Source of the DNA: Flavobacterium sp. UBA5153
GTDB taxonomy: Bacteria; Bacteroidota; Bacteroidia; Flavobacteriales; Flavobacteriaceae
DNA: 53,837 nt
Direction: 5' to 3'
NCBI GenBank assembly: GCA_002413745.1
Contig: DHXP01000046.1
Span: 1-53,837, forward strand
The position numbers were made by a program, and so were the translations under genes. Below the pieces are notes generated by a model. The model was given only the letters and a program-made list of their open reading frames with translations. It had not been told where the DNA came from and made no database searches. This document shows, in pieces, positions 26,569-36,959 of the stretch (position 1 is the stretch's first letter; each line of letters opens with the position of its first letter).

Positions 26569-27912
26569 ATGAAAAACATCGTGCTTATTTTTTGTTCCTT
26601 ATTTTTTATTCAAACCTTTGCACAAGATCATTATTCTGGAATAAGTACTTCCACCCGTGTCGGGATTATAAATGTCGGAATGAATCCATCGGAATTATCA
26701 AATTTAAACAGCAAATTTGAAGTACAACTGCTTTCTGCAAGTCTTAATGTATCCAATAATAAAGTTGGTTTTAAAGATATCGTAAATGGAAATAATTTAG
26801 AAAACTTGATTTTTAAGGGGGACGGTGCGGTAAATTTTAATGTTGATGCGGAATTTTACGGATTGGGAGCCGCAATAAAATTATTAGACTGGGGATTTGC
26901 GGTAACTTCAAAAGGTCATGTTAAAGCAACCATTGTTGATGTTGATCCAAATCTTGGTAAAGCTTTCACAAACAGTCTATTAAATTCTTTCGGTGGGTCA
27001 AGTATAATTTCCAATACTAACAACCAACGGATAAATACTACAGCTTGGGGTGAAATTGGTTTCTCAGTTGCCCACAAAATTTATGAAAATGAAAAAAGCA
27101 AACTTAGTGGTGGCCTAACATTAAAACTTTTGTTTCCGGGTTCTTATGCTAACATTGGCGCTGGAAATTTTCAGGGAAAAATTACCACAAATGCCCTTGG
27201 AAATTCAGAACTTACCGATGCCAATGCCAATTTGAATATTGCTTATACGGGTAGTCTGGCCAATAGCTTTAATAACACCAGTGATTATACACAATCTCTT
27301 TTTGGTAGTTTAAACGGAATGGCTGCAGACATTGGTTTTGACTATCAATTGAAAGGTTCTGGAAAATCATATCAATTGAAGGTGGGTGCTGCCCTAAAAA
27401 ACATGGGAAGTATGACTTTCAAATCAAATGATAATTATTCAAAAGATTATAAATTACAAATACAAGGTACGCAAAGTTTAAATTTAAATCAATTTCAAAA
27501 TGCCAATGGTGTAAAAGACATCGAAAATATCCTTTTGAACAGTGGTTATGTAACCCTTGTCGATGATAAAAAAGATTTCAAGGTAAAACTTCCAACGGTT
27601 TTAAATCTTTATGCCGATTTAAAAGTAATTCCAAAATTGAATGTTACGCTATTTTTGCAACAAAAAATGAACAATAATAATAAAAATAGCCAAATCACCT
27701 CCCAAAATATTTTTTCAGTTACACCAAGAGTCTCTTTAGGTTTTTTTGAAGCATATATGCCAATCGCTTTTAATGAAATTTCAGGAACAACTGGTGGTTT
27801 AGGATTTAGATTAAGCGGATTTTTCCTTGGATCAAACTCAATAATAACGGCGCTAACAAGTAATAGTAAACAAGCCGATATTTACATGGGATATCGATTT
27901 GGGTTTCTATAA
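26569..27912 (+). CDS. DUF5723 family protein, probable outer-membrane beta-barrel
   Basis: 447 residues from the ATG at 26569, which gives a signal peptide (MKNIVLIFCSLFFIQTFAQ, cut before DHYSG). The mature part is rich in alternating strands with aromatic ends, such as FLGSNSIITALTSN and the final ADIYMGYRFGFL, typical of a Bacteroidota outer-membrane barrel. The opening resembles DUF5723 proteins (IINVGMNPSELSNLNSKFEV). The function is unknown. It has its own -7 box and no operon partner; the next gene starts 63 bp downstream. Confidence 0.75.
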   Translation: MKNIVLIFCSLFFIQTFAQDHYSGISTSTRVGIINVGMNPSELSNLNSKFEVQLLSASLNVSNNKVGFKDIVNGNNLENLIFKGDGAVNFNVDAEFYGLGAAIKLLDWGFAVTSKGHVKATIVDVDPNLGKAFTNSLLNSFGGSSIISNTNNQRINTTAWGEIGFSVAHKIYENEKSKLSGGLTLKLLFPGSYANIGAGNFQGKITTNALGNSELTDANANLNIAYTGSLANSFNNTSDYTQSLFGSLNGMAADIGFDYQLKGSGKSYQLKVGAALKNMGSMTFKSNDNYSKDYKLQIQGTQSLNLNQFQNANGVKDIENILLNSGYVTLVDDKKDFKVKLPTVLNLYADLKVIPKLNVTLFLQQKMNNNNKNSQITSQNIFSVTPRVSLGFFEAYMPIAFNEISGTTGGLGFRLSGFFLGSNSIITALTSNSKQADIYMGYRFGFL

Positions 27913-27975
27913 TTTAGACTGATTTATCCCGTTTCCAAAATAACTTTCAATAGCTAAAAGACACCATTTTGAATT

Positions 27976-29304
27976 ATGGAAAACAAAACCAACATCAACT
28001 TCAGAAAAGAAACCTTGACAAAGTTGTTGAATGCCATTATCATTCATGAAAACGAAATTATTCAAGCTTTATACGACGATTTCAAAAAACCTGCTTTTGA
28101 AGCAGTGCTCACGGAAACCAGTTATGTTATTTTGGAATTAAAAGATACCATAAAGAATTTAAAACGTTGGTCCAAACCAAAAAGAGTATTTCCATCAATA
28201 CTCAATTTTCCCTCCAAAGATTATATCTATAAAGAACCTTATGGAAAAGTATTAGTAATTGCTCCTTGGAATTATCCTTTCCAATTGGCACTTTGTCCTT
28301 TGATTTCGGCCTTTGCTGCAGGAAATCAAGTCGTGGTGAAACCGTCGGAACTCACACCAAAAACCTCCGAAATTATTGCTAAAATAATTCGTAAAATATT
28401 CGATAAAAACCATGTTGAAGTTATTGAAGGCGGGATTGAAGTTTCACAACAATTACTTTCTAAGCGCTGGGATTACATCTTTTTTACGGGAAGTGTCGCC
28501 GTGGGCAAAATTGTGGCAAAAGCAGCCGCAGAAAATCTGACTCCAGTGACACTTGAGCTTGGCGGAAAAAATCCTTGTATAATTGACGAAACTGCCAATT
28601 TAAAACTCGCAGCCAAAAGAATCGTCTGGGGGAAATTCATTAATGCAGGACAAACTTGTATTGCACCCGATTATATCTTGGTTCAAAAGGATATGAAAAG
28701 CCATTTCGTAACTTATTTAAAGGACGAAATTACCAAAGCTTATGGCGCCAATCCTTCACTATCGCCTGATTTTGCAAGGATTATCAATACAAAAAATTGG
28801 CAACGCCTGGTTGACATGATTGAGCCAGACAAAGTGATTTTTGGGGGACAAACCGATGCAACAACTTGCTATATCGCCCCTACTCTCATTGAGGAAACTT
28901 CATTGGAAAGTCAAATTATGGCAGCCGAGATATTTGGACCGATATTACCTATTCTTACTTATGAAAATGATGCAGAAATTGATACTGTGATCTCCAAATA
29001 CGAAAAACCATTGGCATTATACCTCTTTACCGAAAACCACGCCTTTTCAAAAAAAATAATTCAAGACTATTCTTTTGGTGGAGGTTGCATCAATGATACT
29101 GTGGTTCATTTTTCCAATAAGAGATTGCCTTTTGGAGGTGTAGGTCATAGCGGCATTGGTGCTTATCATGGAAGCCTGAGTTTTGACATTTTTTCGCACA
29201 AAAAAGGAATCGTAAAAAAAGCAAATTGGTTAGATTTACCAATGCGTTACGCACCTTATAAAGACAAGTTAACATCAATTAAAAAAATATTGAAATGGTT
29301 GTAA
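27976..29304 (+). CDS. Aldehyde dehydrogenase, class 3-like
   Basis: Oxidises aldehydes to acids with NAD(P). 442 residues, shorter than the usual ~490 and in line with class 3 enzymes (ALDH3, YwdH-like). Catalytic residues are Glu194 (TLELGGKNP) and Cys228 (NAGQTCIAPDY); FFTGSVAVGK is the cofactor loop. Near the C-terminus, KRLPFGGVGHSGIGAYHG is the class signature. A C-terminal patch of basic and hydrophobic residues may touch the membrane, as in fatty aldehyde dehydrogenases. It overlaps the nitroreductase gene by 10 bp, so the two are co-translated. The substrate is unknown. Confidence 0.93.
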   Translation: MENKTNINFRKETLTKLLNAIIIHENEIIQALYDDFKKPAFEAVLTETSYVILELKDTIKNLKRWSKPKRVFPSILNFPSKDYIYKEPYGKVLVIAPWNYPFQLALCPLISAFAAGNQVVVKPSELTPKTSEIIAKIIRKIFDKNHVEVIEGGIEVSQQLLSKRWDYIFFTGSVAVGKIVAKAAAENLTPVTLELGGKNPCIIDETANLKLAAKRIVWGKFINAGQTCIAPDYILVQKDMKSHFVTYLKDEITKAYGANPSLSPDFARIINTKNWQRLVDMIEPDKVIFGGQTDATTCYIAPTLIEETSLESQIMAAEIFGPILPILTYENDAEIDTVISKYEKPLALYLFTENHAFSKKIIQDYSFGGGCINDTVVHFSNKRLPFGGVGHSGIGAYHGSLSFDIFSHKKGIVKKANWLDLPMRYAPYKDKLTSIKKILKWL

Positions 29305-30032
29305 CCAATGAAAAAACGGTAAGTGCTGCCATACAATATCGACGTTCCGTTCGGGTTTTTAAGAATGAACCCATTGATGACCAAAAAATAAAAGAATGTA
29401 TCAAATTGGCAACTCTGGCCGCCACAAGCAGTAATATGCAACTCTGGGAGTTTTACCACATCGTTTCTCCTGAAATTCTACAGCAATTCACAACGGCAAG
29501 TTTTGACCAAAATGCGGCAAAAACGGCACAACAAATGGTTGTTGTTGTGGTCAGAAAAGATTTGTGGAAAAAAAGAGCGCAATCGAATATTGCTTTTTTA
29601 AAATCACAATATGGAAATAAACCAGCATCCGAATATTCAAAAAGGGAAAAGTTTGCGATGAATTATTACCAAAAAATTGTGCCAAGCCTTTACTTTGATT
29701 TTTTGGGGATTCTAGGAATGATAAAGTTTCTGGCGTTTCAAATCATTGGAATTTTTAGACCCATTTATAGACAAGCAAGGCAAAGTGACATGCGTGTTGT
29801 AGCGCATAAAAGTGCCGGACTTGCCGCACAAAACTTTATGATAAGTATGGCGGCCATAAACTATGACACCTGCCCAATGGAAGGTTTTGACTCGTTAAGA
29901 GTCAAGAAAATACTAAATTTGCCGTCTTCATCCGAAATAAATATGGTAATAGCTTGCGGTCTCCGAGAGGAACATGGTGTTTACGGAGAACGTTTCAGAA
30001 TCCCTTTTGAAGAAGTATATTATAAAATATAA
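29295..30032 (+). CDS. Nitroreductase-family flavoprotein
   Basis: 245 residues. The FMN-binding start RRSVRVFKNEPIDDQKIKEC is followed by AATSSNMQLWEFYHI. A cofactor loop lies toward the C-terminus (ACGLREEHGVYGERFR). The middle holds an extra, partly hydrophobic stretch (FDFLGILGMIKFLAFQIIGI) not usual in this family. It reduces nitro or quinone groups or enones with NAD(P)H; the true substrate is unknown. The start is inside the aldehyde dehydrogenase end (10-bp overlap). Confidence 0.88.
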   Translation: MVVTNEKTVSAAIQYRRSVRVFKNEPIDDQKIKECIKLATLAATSSNMQLWEFYHIVSPEILQQFTTASFDQNAAKTAQQMVVVVVRKDLWKKRAQSNIAFLKSQYGNKPASEYSKREKFAMNYYQKIVPSLYFDFLGILGMIKFLAFQIIGIFRPIYRQARQSDMRVVAHKSAGLAAQNFMISMAAINYDTCPMEGFDSLRVKKILNLPSSSEINMVIACGLREEHGVYGERFRIPFEEVYYKI

Positions 30033-30061
30033 CATTTTTACAATCAACAAATAACTAAAAT

Positions 30062-30844
30062 ATGAAGCTCATAAAAGACAAAATAGAAGAAATAAAAACC
30101 AATGGATACCCTCTTGATTTTGGAATTGTTTTCGAACATACATTCGAAAATTATAAAAAAATAGCCCTGTATGCCGGATTAATGCTTTTGGTTTTTACAA
30201 TTCTTTTTGGAGTACTGATTGCAGGGGTGGCAGTTTCTATTTTTGGTGTTGACACCGTGACCGAAAGTTTAAAACCCGAGAATTTAAAACCCGAGAATTT
30301 TTCGGAAAATTTTCTGTTAATTTATTCAGTTAGTCTAATTTTATTTACCTGTTTGATGAGCCCTTTTCAGGCAGGATTTCTAAAAATGGCAGATTGCGGA
30401 GAAAAAGGAGAAGAATTTCATGTTTCAACAATGTTCGAATATTACAAAGCTCCTTATTTTAAGGAAATTTTTGTCTCAACTTTCTTAATTACATTAGCTA
30501 GTTCAGGATTTTCCCTTCTACTTGATTTTTCAGGAATCAAAATGATTGGTTCGTTGATTGCCCTGTTAATATCATTTTTAACTTTTTTGACAATTCCACT
30601 TATTGTTTTTGGAAAATTGAAAGCTGTTGATGCCATTAAATCAAGTATTACAATTGTTACAAAACAACCGTTATTATTGTTTGGATTAGTATTTGTGGCC
30701 GGTGTTGCGTCGATGACGGGTTTAATCGGATTTATTATTGGGATATTTTTCACAATTCCATTTATATATTCAATGAATTATTGTATTTATAGTACAATTA
30801 TTGGATTTGAATCTGAAAGCGAATCAGAGAAAACAGCTACTTAA
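30062..30844 (+). CDS. Polytopic membrane protein of unknown function
   Basis: 260 residues and about six membrane segments, with a short cytosolic N-terminus ([21 protein letters not shown]). It resembles membrane proteins in other flavobacteria that have no assigned function (sometimes labelled by error as carotene monooxygenases). In the loop after the first helix, [10 protein letters not shown] is a direct duplication encoded by two perfect 15-bp repeats (30268-30297). It follows the nitroreductase by 29 bp and may be in its operon. Confidence 0.75.
   Translation: MKLIKDKIEEIKTNGYPLDFGIVFEHTFENYKKIALYAGLMLLVFTILFGVLIAGVAVSIFGVDTVTESLKPENLKPENFSENFLLIYSVSLILFTCLMSPFQAGFLKMADCGEKGEEFHVSTMFEYYKAPYFKEIFVSTFLITLASSGFSLLLDFSGIKMIGSLIALLISFLTFLTIPLIVFGKLKAVDAIKSSITIVTKQPLLLFGLVFVAGVASMTGLIGFIIGIFFTIPFIYSMNYCIYSTIIGFESESESEKTAT
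30268..30297 (+). repeat. 15-bp perfect in-frame tandem duplication
   Basis: TTTAAAACCCGAGAA occurs twice without a gap. It adds five residues to a soluble loop, so reading frame and helices are unaffected. A candidate for copy-number variation between strains. Confidence 0.85.
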
Positions 30845-30975
30845 TTTTAGTGATTTTTCTGACAATAATAACTAATTTTTTTATTTGTCATTATTACAAA
30901 AAAAAACTTATTTTTATAAACTTAAGATGCGACCCCAAATCTAATCTTATACCTAACCAAAAAGTTCTACATAAC

Positions 30976-33900
30976 ATGTCGTATAATCTTTTATTAACAA
31001 TTATTTCGAGCCTAAAAGATTTTTTTTCTATTCCTGACATTATGTTTATCGATAGTTCTATTTCGATAGATCAATTGATTATCAGTAATCATTTATTTGG
31101 AATTGTAGTTCCATTTTTAATTTTATTTGTTTTTTTATTGATTTACAAATTTTTAAAAATTAAATCTGCACTAAATAATCAATACGCAGAAGACTACCCC
31201 AAAAAGGAATCGAAAAATGAAGAATACCAACTCTATTTCTTGTTTTTAGGAATTTTAGTTCCTCTTATAGAAATTACTTTCGAAATTTTCAATGTGAGAC
31301 CTAAAAGTTTATTAATCATAAATTGCAGTTTAGGTGCTTTTTTCTTGATAATTTATTTTGTCAGCAAAAAATCATCCTATGTATTTCGGAACATACAGCA
31401 TATTTTTAAGGTAGTTTTTATAATCTCTTTTTGTTCAATCTCCAGAAATATAATATTTAATTCATTTGATATACTACCCCTTATAGCCTTTGTAATATCC
31501 TTTTTCTTTTCCTATGATGTTCTAAAACCAATAAAATTGTATTGGTTTTTTGTCATATCCGTTTTTGTCTTCCTATTCATCCTTTTTGCTTTTGAAATAA
31601 TATCATTGGAATCAACCGATATTTTATTTAACTACACTTTAATAGTTCTGATAATAAATTATGTAAGACACGTATCTTTATTAAATATTAAAGACAAATT
31701 CCGTTTTACCAATGAAATTGTAAATAAAGGAAACTCACTTATAATCGCAACAAATAAGATGGGTGAAATTTCTTTTTGTAGTGAAACGATAACCTCAATT
31801 TTAGGATATTCCGTAGAAGAAGTTATGGGATTAGGATTTTGGAAACTTACCGAAGATCCGGAATTTTTTAAAGAAAAATATTATGAAAATAATATTGACG
31901 AGAGTTTATATATCAGAAAATTAAAATGTAAAAATGGCGAATACAAATACATCCAATGGAAAGATAAAAAACACTCCGAAAATCTAATTATTGGGGTAGG
32001 AAATGATATAACTAAAGAAATTAACATTCAAAATCAATATGAAAAATTGATTCAAAATTCAATTGACATTATTTTTGAAGTAGATGATAATTTCAATTTT
32101 ACATTTATTAATACTTTCACAATCAATATTTTAGGTTATAATGAAAATGAAATTATTAACCGAAATTATTCGGAATTCTTACGAAAAGATTCCATCAATA
32201 ACATAATGGGGTTTTATCATATTTTGCTAAAAAACAAAGATGATTTCCCAACTATTGAATTTCCGTTAATGAAAAAGAACGGAGAAGAACTGTGGGTTTC
32301 CCAAAAAGTAATTATCCGCAGGAATGATTCAGGTAAAATTATTGGTTACTCCGGAATTGCCAGAGATATTACCAATTTAAAAAACATAGAAGCTAAAAAT
32401 CAAAAACGCCAAGAAAAAATAGAACAGTATAATACAACCATTAAAATTTTATCTACGACAAATTTCAGGAGTTATAAAAATTTTAATGAAGTAATCGAAA
32501 CAATTATAGTAGCTGCCGCAAAATCTTCTGGCTGTAACCGGGTCAGTTTTTGGAAATATACCGATGATACCATTACTCGTAAAAAATTATATAAACTAGA
32601 CACCAATGAATATGGAGAAAAAGTGGTTTTAAAAAGAGAGGAATTTCCAGTATATTTTGAATCAATAAAGACCAAAATTCAAATTTGCGCTCCAGATGTT
32701 TTCAACAAATGGGAACTCTCTGAATTCAAAGAAAGCTATTTTAGAAGAAAAAACATTACGTCGGTTCTTGACATTCCTGTTTTTTCCAATGGAGATTTAG
32801 TTGGAACCATTAGTTTTGAGACTACAAAAGTTCAAAGAAATTGGGACGATGAAGACATCAGTTTTGCCCGAACAATATCAGATATAATTTCTTTAGCCAT
32901 AACATCACAAAGGCGGCATGAAGCAGAGAAAAAACTGAGATACAAGAGCAAACTGTTATCTGCAATGGCATTGTGTACCGAAAAATTCGTATCGAGTAAA
33001 AACATCAATGAAATGTTTATCGAGACCTATGAAATAATGGGAAAAGCAACAAAATCAGACCATCTTTTTTATTATGAGTTAGATTTTAAAACTAATTTAT
33101 TCAGCCAAAAATTCAAATGGGCAAAGGAAGGCATTCCTTTGCAAATTACTGAGTTACGAAAGTTTACTTATGAAAATCTAAAAGAAGTCATAACTCAGGC
33201 AAAAAACAAAAAACATTTCAAATCCGTTACCCGCCAACTCAAAGATTCTTTTTTTAAAGAATTATTATTGGCCAACAAAATTCAAACGATACTCATTTTA
33301 CCGATATACATTGAAAATGAATTTTCAGGTTTTATAGGTTTTGATAATTGTGACAAGGAAAAAAAATGGAAGGAAGATGAAATCAATATTCTTCAGACAC
33401 TTGCCAATAATATTTCTTCAGCATTGGAAAGAAATAGAAATGAAACCATACTATTTGAAAGCCAGGAAAAGTTTCGCTTATTAGCCGATAATATTCCAGG
33501 TACTGTATATTTATCTAATATTGACGAGAAATGGAGCAAGATTTATATTAATGATGAAATAGAAAACTTAACAGGTTATAATAAATCTGAATTTCTTGAA
33601 AACAAAATTAATTTCATTGATTTAGTTCATCCTGATGACATGGAATATGCCCTAAATGCATCAAAAAAATTAATCGAAGAAAACACCAAGATCCAAATAA
33701 TTTATAGAATCATCCATAAAAACGGTCATTCTGTATGGGTTGAAGAATTTGGAGATGCCATTAAAAAAGATGATAAAGTTGGTTATATTGGAGGGATATT
33801 TTTTGATATAACAAATAAAAAAGAAGCCGAGGATGCCATAAAAGCAAAACAATTAGCTGAAGCTGCCAATAAGGCAAAATCAGAATTCCTTGCCAATATG

Positions 33901-35022
33901 AGCCATGAAATCAGGACGCCGTTAAACGGAATAATTGGTTTTACTGATTTGTTAATGAAAACCAATCTTGAAAATATTCAAGAAAAATATATGATTACCG
34001 TAAACCAATCCGCTCATTCCTTGTTAAACATAATAAATGACATTCTTGATTTTTCAAAAATTGAAGCGGGAAAACTAGATTTATTTATCGAAAAATTCGA
34101 AATTAGGGAAATTTTGAGTCAAATAAATGATTTAATATTTTACGAATCCAATCAAAAAAAGCTTCTTTTAGAACTAAATATCTCTCCGGAAGTTCCAATA
34201 TACTTTTGGGTAGATATTGTTCGTTTAAAACAGATTCTGATCAATCTTTTGTCTAATGCCGTAAAATTCACAGAGAAAGGCTCCGTTAAATTAAACGTTT
34301 CAGTACTTGAAAAAACAAATGGTTCCAGAACCATTATCCGTTTTGCAGTGATAGATTCAGGCATTGGAATACTCGAAGAAAACCAGAAGAAAATTTTCAG
34401 GGCTTTTTCCCAAGAAGACAACTCAACAACCCGGAAATATGGAGGAACAGGATTAGGTCTAACTATTTCGAATCAATTATTAGGTTTAATGGACAGCCAT
34501 TTGCAACTTGAAAGTAAAATAGAATTGGGCAGCACTTTTTATTTTGATATAGATTTAAATACCAGTAATGAAGAGGCAAACGAAAGCCAAATGCATAGTC
34601 CTGACGATAATGATAATGACGTTATTTTTAAAACAAATGACCATAACTCCAAACAACTTAAAGTAATGATTGTTGAAGACAATAAAATCAACATGTTATT
34701 ATTGAATACAATTGTTAAAAAAGTGTTTTTAAATGCGGTTGTTTTTGAAATTTTAAACGGTCAAGAAGCTTTTGTACAATTTGAAACCATAAATCCAGAT
34801 ATTATTTTCATGGACATCCAGATGCCGATAATGAACGGTTGGGAAGCAACAAAGGCCATACGGAATCTGGAAACAGGCAAGAACGTTCCAATAATTGCCG
34901 TGACCGCGGGAACGGATAAAGAGGAAAAAGATAAATGTATAGAAGCGGGAATGAATGATTATATCTCAAAACCCATTAAAAAAGGAGTTATTGAAGAAAC
35001 AATGATCAAATGGATAAACTAA
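30976..35022 (+). CDS. Large hybrid sensor kinase: membrane domain, three PAS, two GAF, HisKA, ATPase and receiver
   Basis: 1348 residues from the ATG at 30976. An in-frame start at 30850 would add 42 residues that look like leader. Layout: six or seven membrane helices (about 15-235), PAS1 (~243-348), PAS2 (~355-475), GAF1 (~490-650), GAF2 (~655-835), PAS3 (~835-955), HisKA with His977 ([12 protein letters not shown]), ATPase ([24 protein letters not shown]) and a receiver with Asp1280 (IIFMDIQMP). It should integrate membrane and cytosolic signals and pass phosphate to an internal receiver; no output domain or Hpt protein is nearby. It converges on cmk with a 2-bp gap. Confidence 0.9.
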   Translation: MSYNLLLTIISSLKDFFSIPDIMFIDSSISIDQLIISNHLFGIVVPFLILFVFLLIYKFLKIKSALNNQYAEDYPKKESKNEEYQLYFLFLGILVPLIEITFEIFNVRPKSLLIINCSLGAFFLIIYFVSKKSSYVFRNIQHIFKVVFIISFCSISRNIIFNSFDILPLIAFVISFFFSYDVLKPIKLYWFFVISVFVFLFILFAFEIISLESTDILFNYTLIVLIINYVRHVSLLNIKDKFRFTNEIVNKGNSLIIATNKMGEISFCSETITSILGYSVEEVMGLGFWKLTEDPEFFKEKYYENNIDESLYIRKLKCKNGEYKYIQWKDKKHSENLIIGVGNDITKEINIQNQYEKLIQNSIDIIFEVDDNFNFTFINTFTINILGYNENEIINRNYSEFLRKDSINNIMGFYHILLKNKDDFPTIEFPLMKKNGEELWVSQKVIIRRNDSGKIIGYSGIARDITNLKNIEAKNQKRQEKIEQYNTTIKILSTTNFRSYKNFNEVIETIIVAAAKSSGCNRVSFWKYTDDTITRKKLYKLDTNEYGEKVVLKREEFPVYFESIKTKIQICAPDVFNKWELSEFKESYFRRKNITSVLDIPVFSNGDLVGTISFETTKVQRNWDDEDISFARTISDIISLAITSQRRHEAEKKLRYKSKLLSAMALCTEKFVSSKNINEMFIETYEIMGKATKSDHLFYYELDFKTNLFSQKFKWAKEGIPLQITELRKFTYENLKEVITQAKNKKHFKSVTRQLKDSFFKELLLANKIQTILILPIYIENEFSGFIGFDNCDKEKKWKEDEINILQTLANNISSALERNRNETILFESQEKFRLLADNIPGTVYLSNIDEKWSKIYINDEIENLTGYNKSEFLENKINFIDLVHPDDMEYALNASKKLIEENTKIQIIYRIIHKNGHSVWVEEFGDAIKKDDKVGYIGGIFFDITNKKEAEDAIKAKQLAEAANKAKSEFLANMSHEIRTPLNGIIGFTDLLMKTNLENIQEKYMITVNQSAHSLLNIINDILDFSKIEAGKLDLFIEKFEIREILSQINDLIFYESNQKKLLLELNISPEVPIYFWVDIVRLKQILINLLSNAVKFTEKGSVKLNVSVLEKTNGSRTIIRFAVIDSGIGILEENQKKIFRAFSQEDNSTTRKYGGTGLGLTISNQLLGLMDSHLQLESKIELGSTFYFDIDLNTSNEEANESQMHSPDDNDNDVIFKTNDHNSKQLKVMIVEDNKINMLLLNTIVKKVFLNAVVFEILNGQEAFVQFETINPDIIFMDIQMPIMNGWEATKAIRNLETGKNVPIIAVTAGTDKEEKDKCIEAGMNDYISKPIKKGVIEETMIKWIN

Positions 35023-35024
35023 AT

Positions 35025-35705
35025 TTATACCTTGATTAATTTTAAAACTTTTTCAAATTGTTCTTGTTTCGAAATAGTCGAATTGTCCAATTCTATTGCA
35101 TCTTTAGCCTTTACCAATGGAGAATCATCTCGGTGCGTATCGATATAATCACGTTCTTCAATGTTTTTTAAAACAGCTTCAAAACTAACTTTATCCCCTT
35201 TTTGAATAAGTTCCTCATAACGTCTTTGTGCTCGCGTTTTTGCACTTGCCGTCATAAATATCTTGAGTTCGGCATCGGGAAAAACCACGGTTCCTATATC
35301 CCTGCCGTCCATCACAATTCCTTTGTTTTTGCCCATTTCTTTTTGCTGCTCTACCAGTTTTGAACGCACTTCTGGTATTTCGGCCACTTTACTTACATAA
35401 TTAGAAACTTCAATGGTACGAATTTCCTTTTCTACATTAACTTCATTCAAATACATTTCTGAAAAACCCAAATCTGGATTGAATTTGAATACTAATTTTA
35501 TAAAAGGCAAACTGTCTATAAGTGATTGTTTGTCAAAAAAATCTTCACCAATGTATCCCTTTTGCATTGCAAACAAAGTAACTGCACGATACATTGCTCC
35601 CGTATCTACATATGCATATCCTAAATGTTTCGCCAATTCTTTGGCCAATGTGCTTTTTCCGGTCGATGAAAATCCGTCTATCGCAATGGTAATTTTTTTG
35701 TTCAA
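35025..35705 (-). CDS. cmk: (d)CMP kinase
   Basis: Phosphorylates CMP and dCMP with ATP for nucleotide supply. 226 residues. P-loop GFSSTGKST is at 11-19. YVDTGAMYRAVTL binds the acceptor, and GIVMDGRDIGTVVFPDAELK, TASAKTRAQRRYEEL and ERDYIDTHRDDSPL are family blocks. It lies 65 bp after porQ on the same strand and was probably transcribed with it. Confidence 0.96.
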   Translation of the reverse strand: MNKKITIAIDGFSSTGKSTLAKELAKHLGYAYVDTGAMYRAVTLFAMQKGYIGEDFFDKQSLIDSLPFIKLVFKFNPDLGFSEMYLNEVNVEKEIRTIEVSNYVSKVAEIPEVRSKLVEQQKEMGKNKGIVMDGRDIGTVVFPDAELKIFMTASAKTRAQRRYEELIQKGDKVSFEAVLKNIEERDYIDTHRDDSPLVKAKDAIELDNSTISKQEQFEKVLKLIKV

Positions 35706-35770
35706 AGTCTAAAATTTAAAGTTCCGAAAATCTATTGTACTAACTCTTTCATCTGTTACCCAAAAACAAA

Positions 35771-36793
35771 TCATTCCTGAAAGTTAATGGTTAAACCAAA
35801 TAAACTTGTATTTCCTGCCAATGTATATCTTGAATAGGAATAATTGAATTTTAATTTATTGAATTTTAATCCAAATCCTGCCGAAATTCCTGAGAAATTA
35901 CGTTGTTCCAAAATTCGCAATTCTTCTGCTCTTCTAAAATTATATCCCAATCTAAGATTGAACGATTTTTTTGGAAAAAGTTCCACTCCAAAAATTACGT
36001 GACGCAAAGCATTATTCATCACTGATATTTTTTCTTCAGTTTTATTTCCATCAAGTGTTGTTTGAACTTGAGCAGGATTAGAAAAAGAAATATTCCACTG
36101 CTGCAAATTATCAAAAGTAAGGTGCCAGCGAATGGGCACATTTTCTAACTCCTGCGAAACTCCTGCCATAATTTCCAATGGTAATTTTTCATTTGTGCCT
36201 GAATAAGTTGTAAACTGTGTTCCTATATTTCGTATCACCAAACCCCAATTGACGTCGTTTTTTTCGTCTATAAAAATTGCTCCAATATCGATAGCTCCAC
36301 CAACAGAATTATAACTTTCCAGAGTCGAAGAAATCAATTTTGCATTGGCACCTATAAATAGATTTGAATTGGGAACATTGTATGCATATCCAAATGAAAG
36401 GGCGATTTCACTACCTGTAAATTGGGTTGTGGGTTGACCATTTTCATCATAACCTTCAAATTTACCATAATTCACATAATTAATTCCTGCTTGAAAAGTT
36501 TGTAAATGACTATCAAACGTATAAGCATAAGAGGCTGTTCCGTAGGTAACGCCTCCAAAATAGCTTCCATAATTTAGGGCCAAATGATTGTCCATTTCAG
36601 TATTTATTGCCGCAGGATTAAAAAGTGCCTGATTGACGTCGTCATCATAAATCGTAATCGTTTTTCCTCCCAAAGCTGCTTGTCTTGGAGAAGTAACCAA
36701 ATTTAGAAACTGATAAACATACTTACCCCCTATTTGGCTGTAAGACACAGTGCAACCCAAAAATAAGGTAACTAAGTAAAGTTTTTTGAGCAT
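35771..36793 (-). CDS. porQ: Type IX secretion system protein PorQ
   Basis: 340 residues. Signal peptide (cut after SYSQ, about residue 20), then an outer-membrane beta-barrel of the PorV/FadL-like kind. The N-terminal SPRQAALGGKTITIYDDDVN with QALFNPAAI is the typical PorQ start. In Porphyromonas and Flavobacterium, PorQ forms part of the outer-membrane attachment complex of the type IX secretion system with PorU, PorV and PorZ. The gene precedes cmk. No other secretion genes are in the window. Confidence 0.88.
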   Translation of the reverse strand: MLKKLYLVTLFLGCTVSYSQIGGKYVYQFLNLVTSPRQAALGGKTITIYDDDVNQALFNPAAINTEMDNHLALNYGSYFGGVTYGTASYAYTFDSHLQTFQAGINYVNYGKFEGYDENGQPTTQFTGSEIALSFGYAYNVPNSNLFIGANAKLISSTLESYNSVGGAIDIGAIFIDEKNDVNWGLVIRNIGTQFTTYSGTNEKLPLEIMAGVSQELENVPIRWHLTFDNLQQWNISFSNPAQVQTTLDGNKTEEKISVMNNALRHVIFGVELFPKKSFNLRLGYNFRRAEELRILEQRNFSGISAGFGLKFNKLKFNYSYSRYTLAGNTSLFGLTINFQE

Positions 36794-36902
36794 ACTTTAA
36801 ATTGCTTTTTCTGTATAATAAAAACACAAATGCGAAGATAAAATTATAATGGCATAAATTTTCATTTTCTTTCCGAAGTTTCGGAGCGAATTCTAATGAA
36901 AT

Positions 36903-36938
36903 AAAAATTCCATCCCGAAACTTCGGGATGGAATTTTT
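36903..36938. terminator. Strong bidirectional terminator after lon
   Basis: A perfect 16-bp stem with loop AACT; A-run on one side and T-run on the other (arms 36903-36918 and 36923-36938, core CATCCCGA). It sits 22 bp after the lon stop. A smaller palindrome with the same CCGAAnnTTCGG theme is at 36871-36885. Confidence 0.85.
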
Positions 36939-36959
36939 ACTTTCTTGAAAATCTATTGT

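Noticed and set aside
30850-30975. An earlier start for the hybrid kinase, 5 bp after the previous stop
   Set aside because: The added 42 residues look like AT-rich leader. A start at 30976 leaves the first membrane helix intact, though the longer form cannot be fully excluded.
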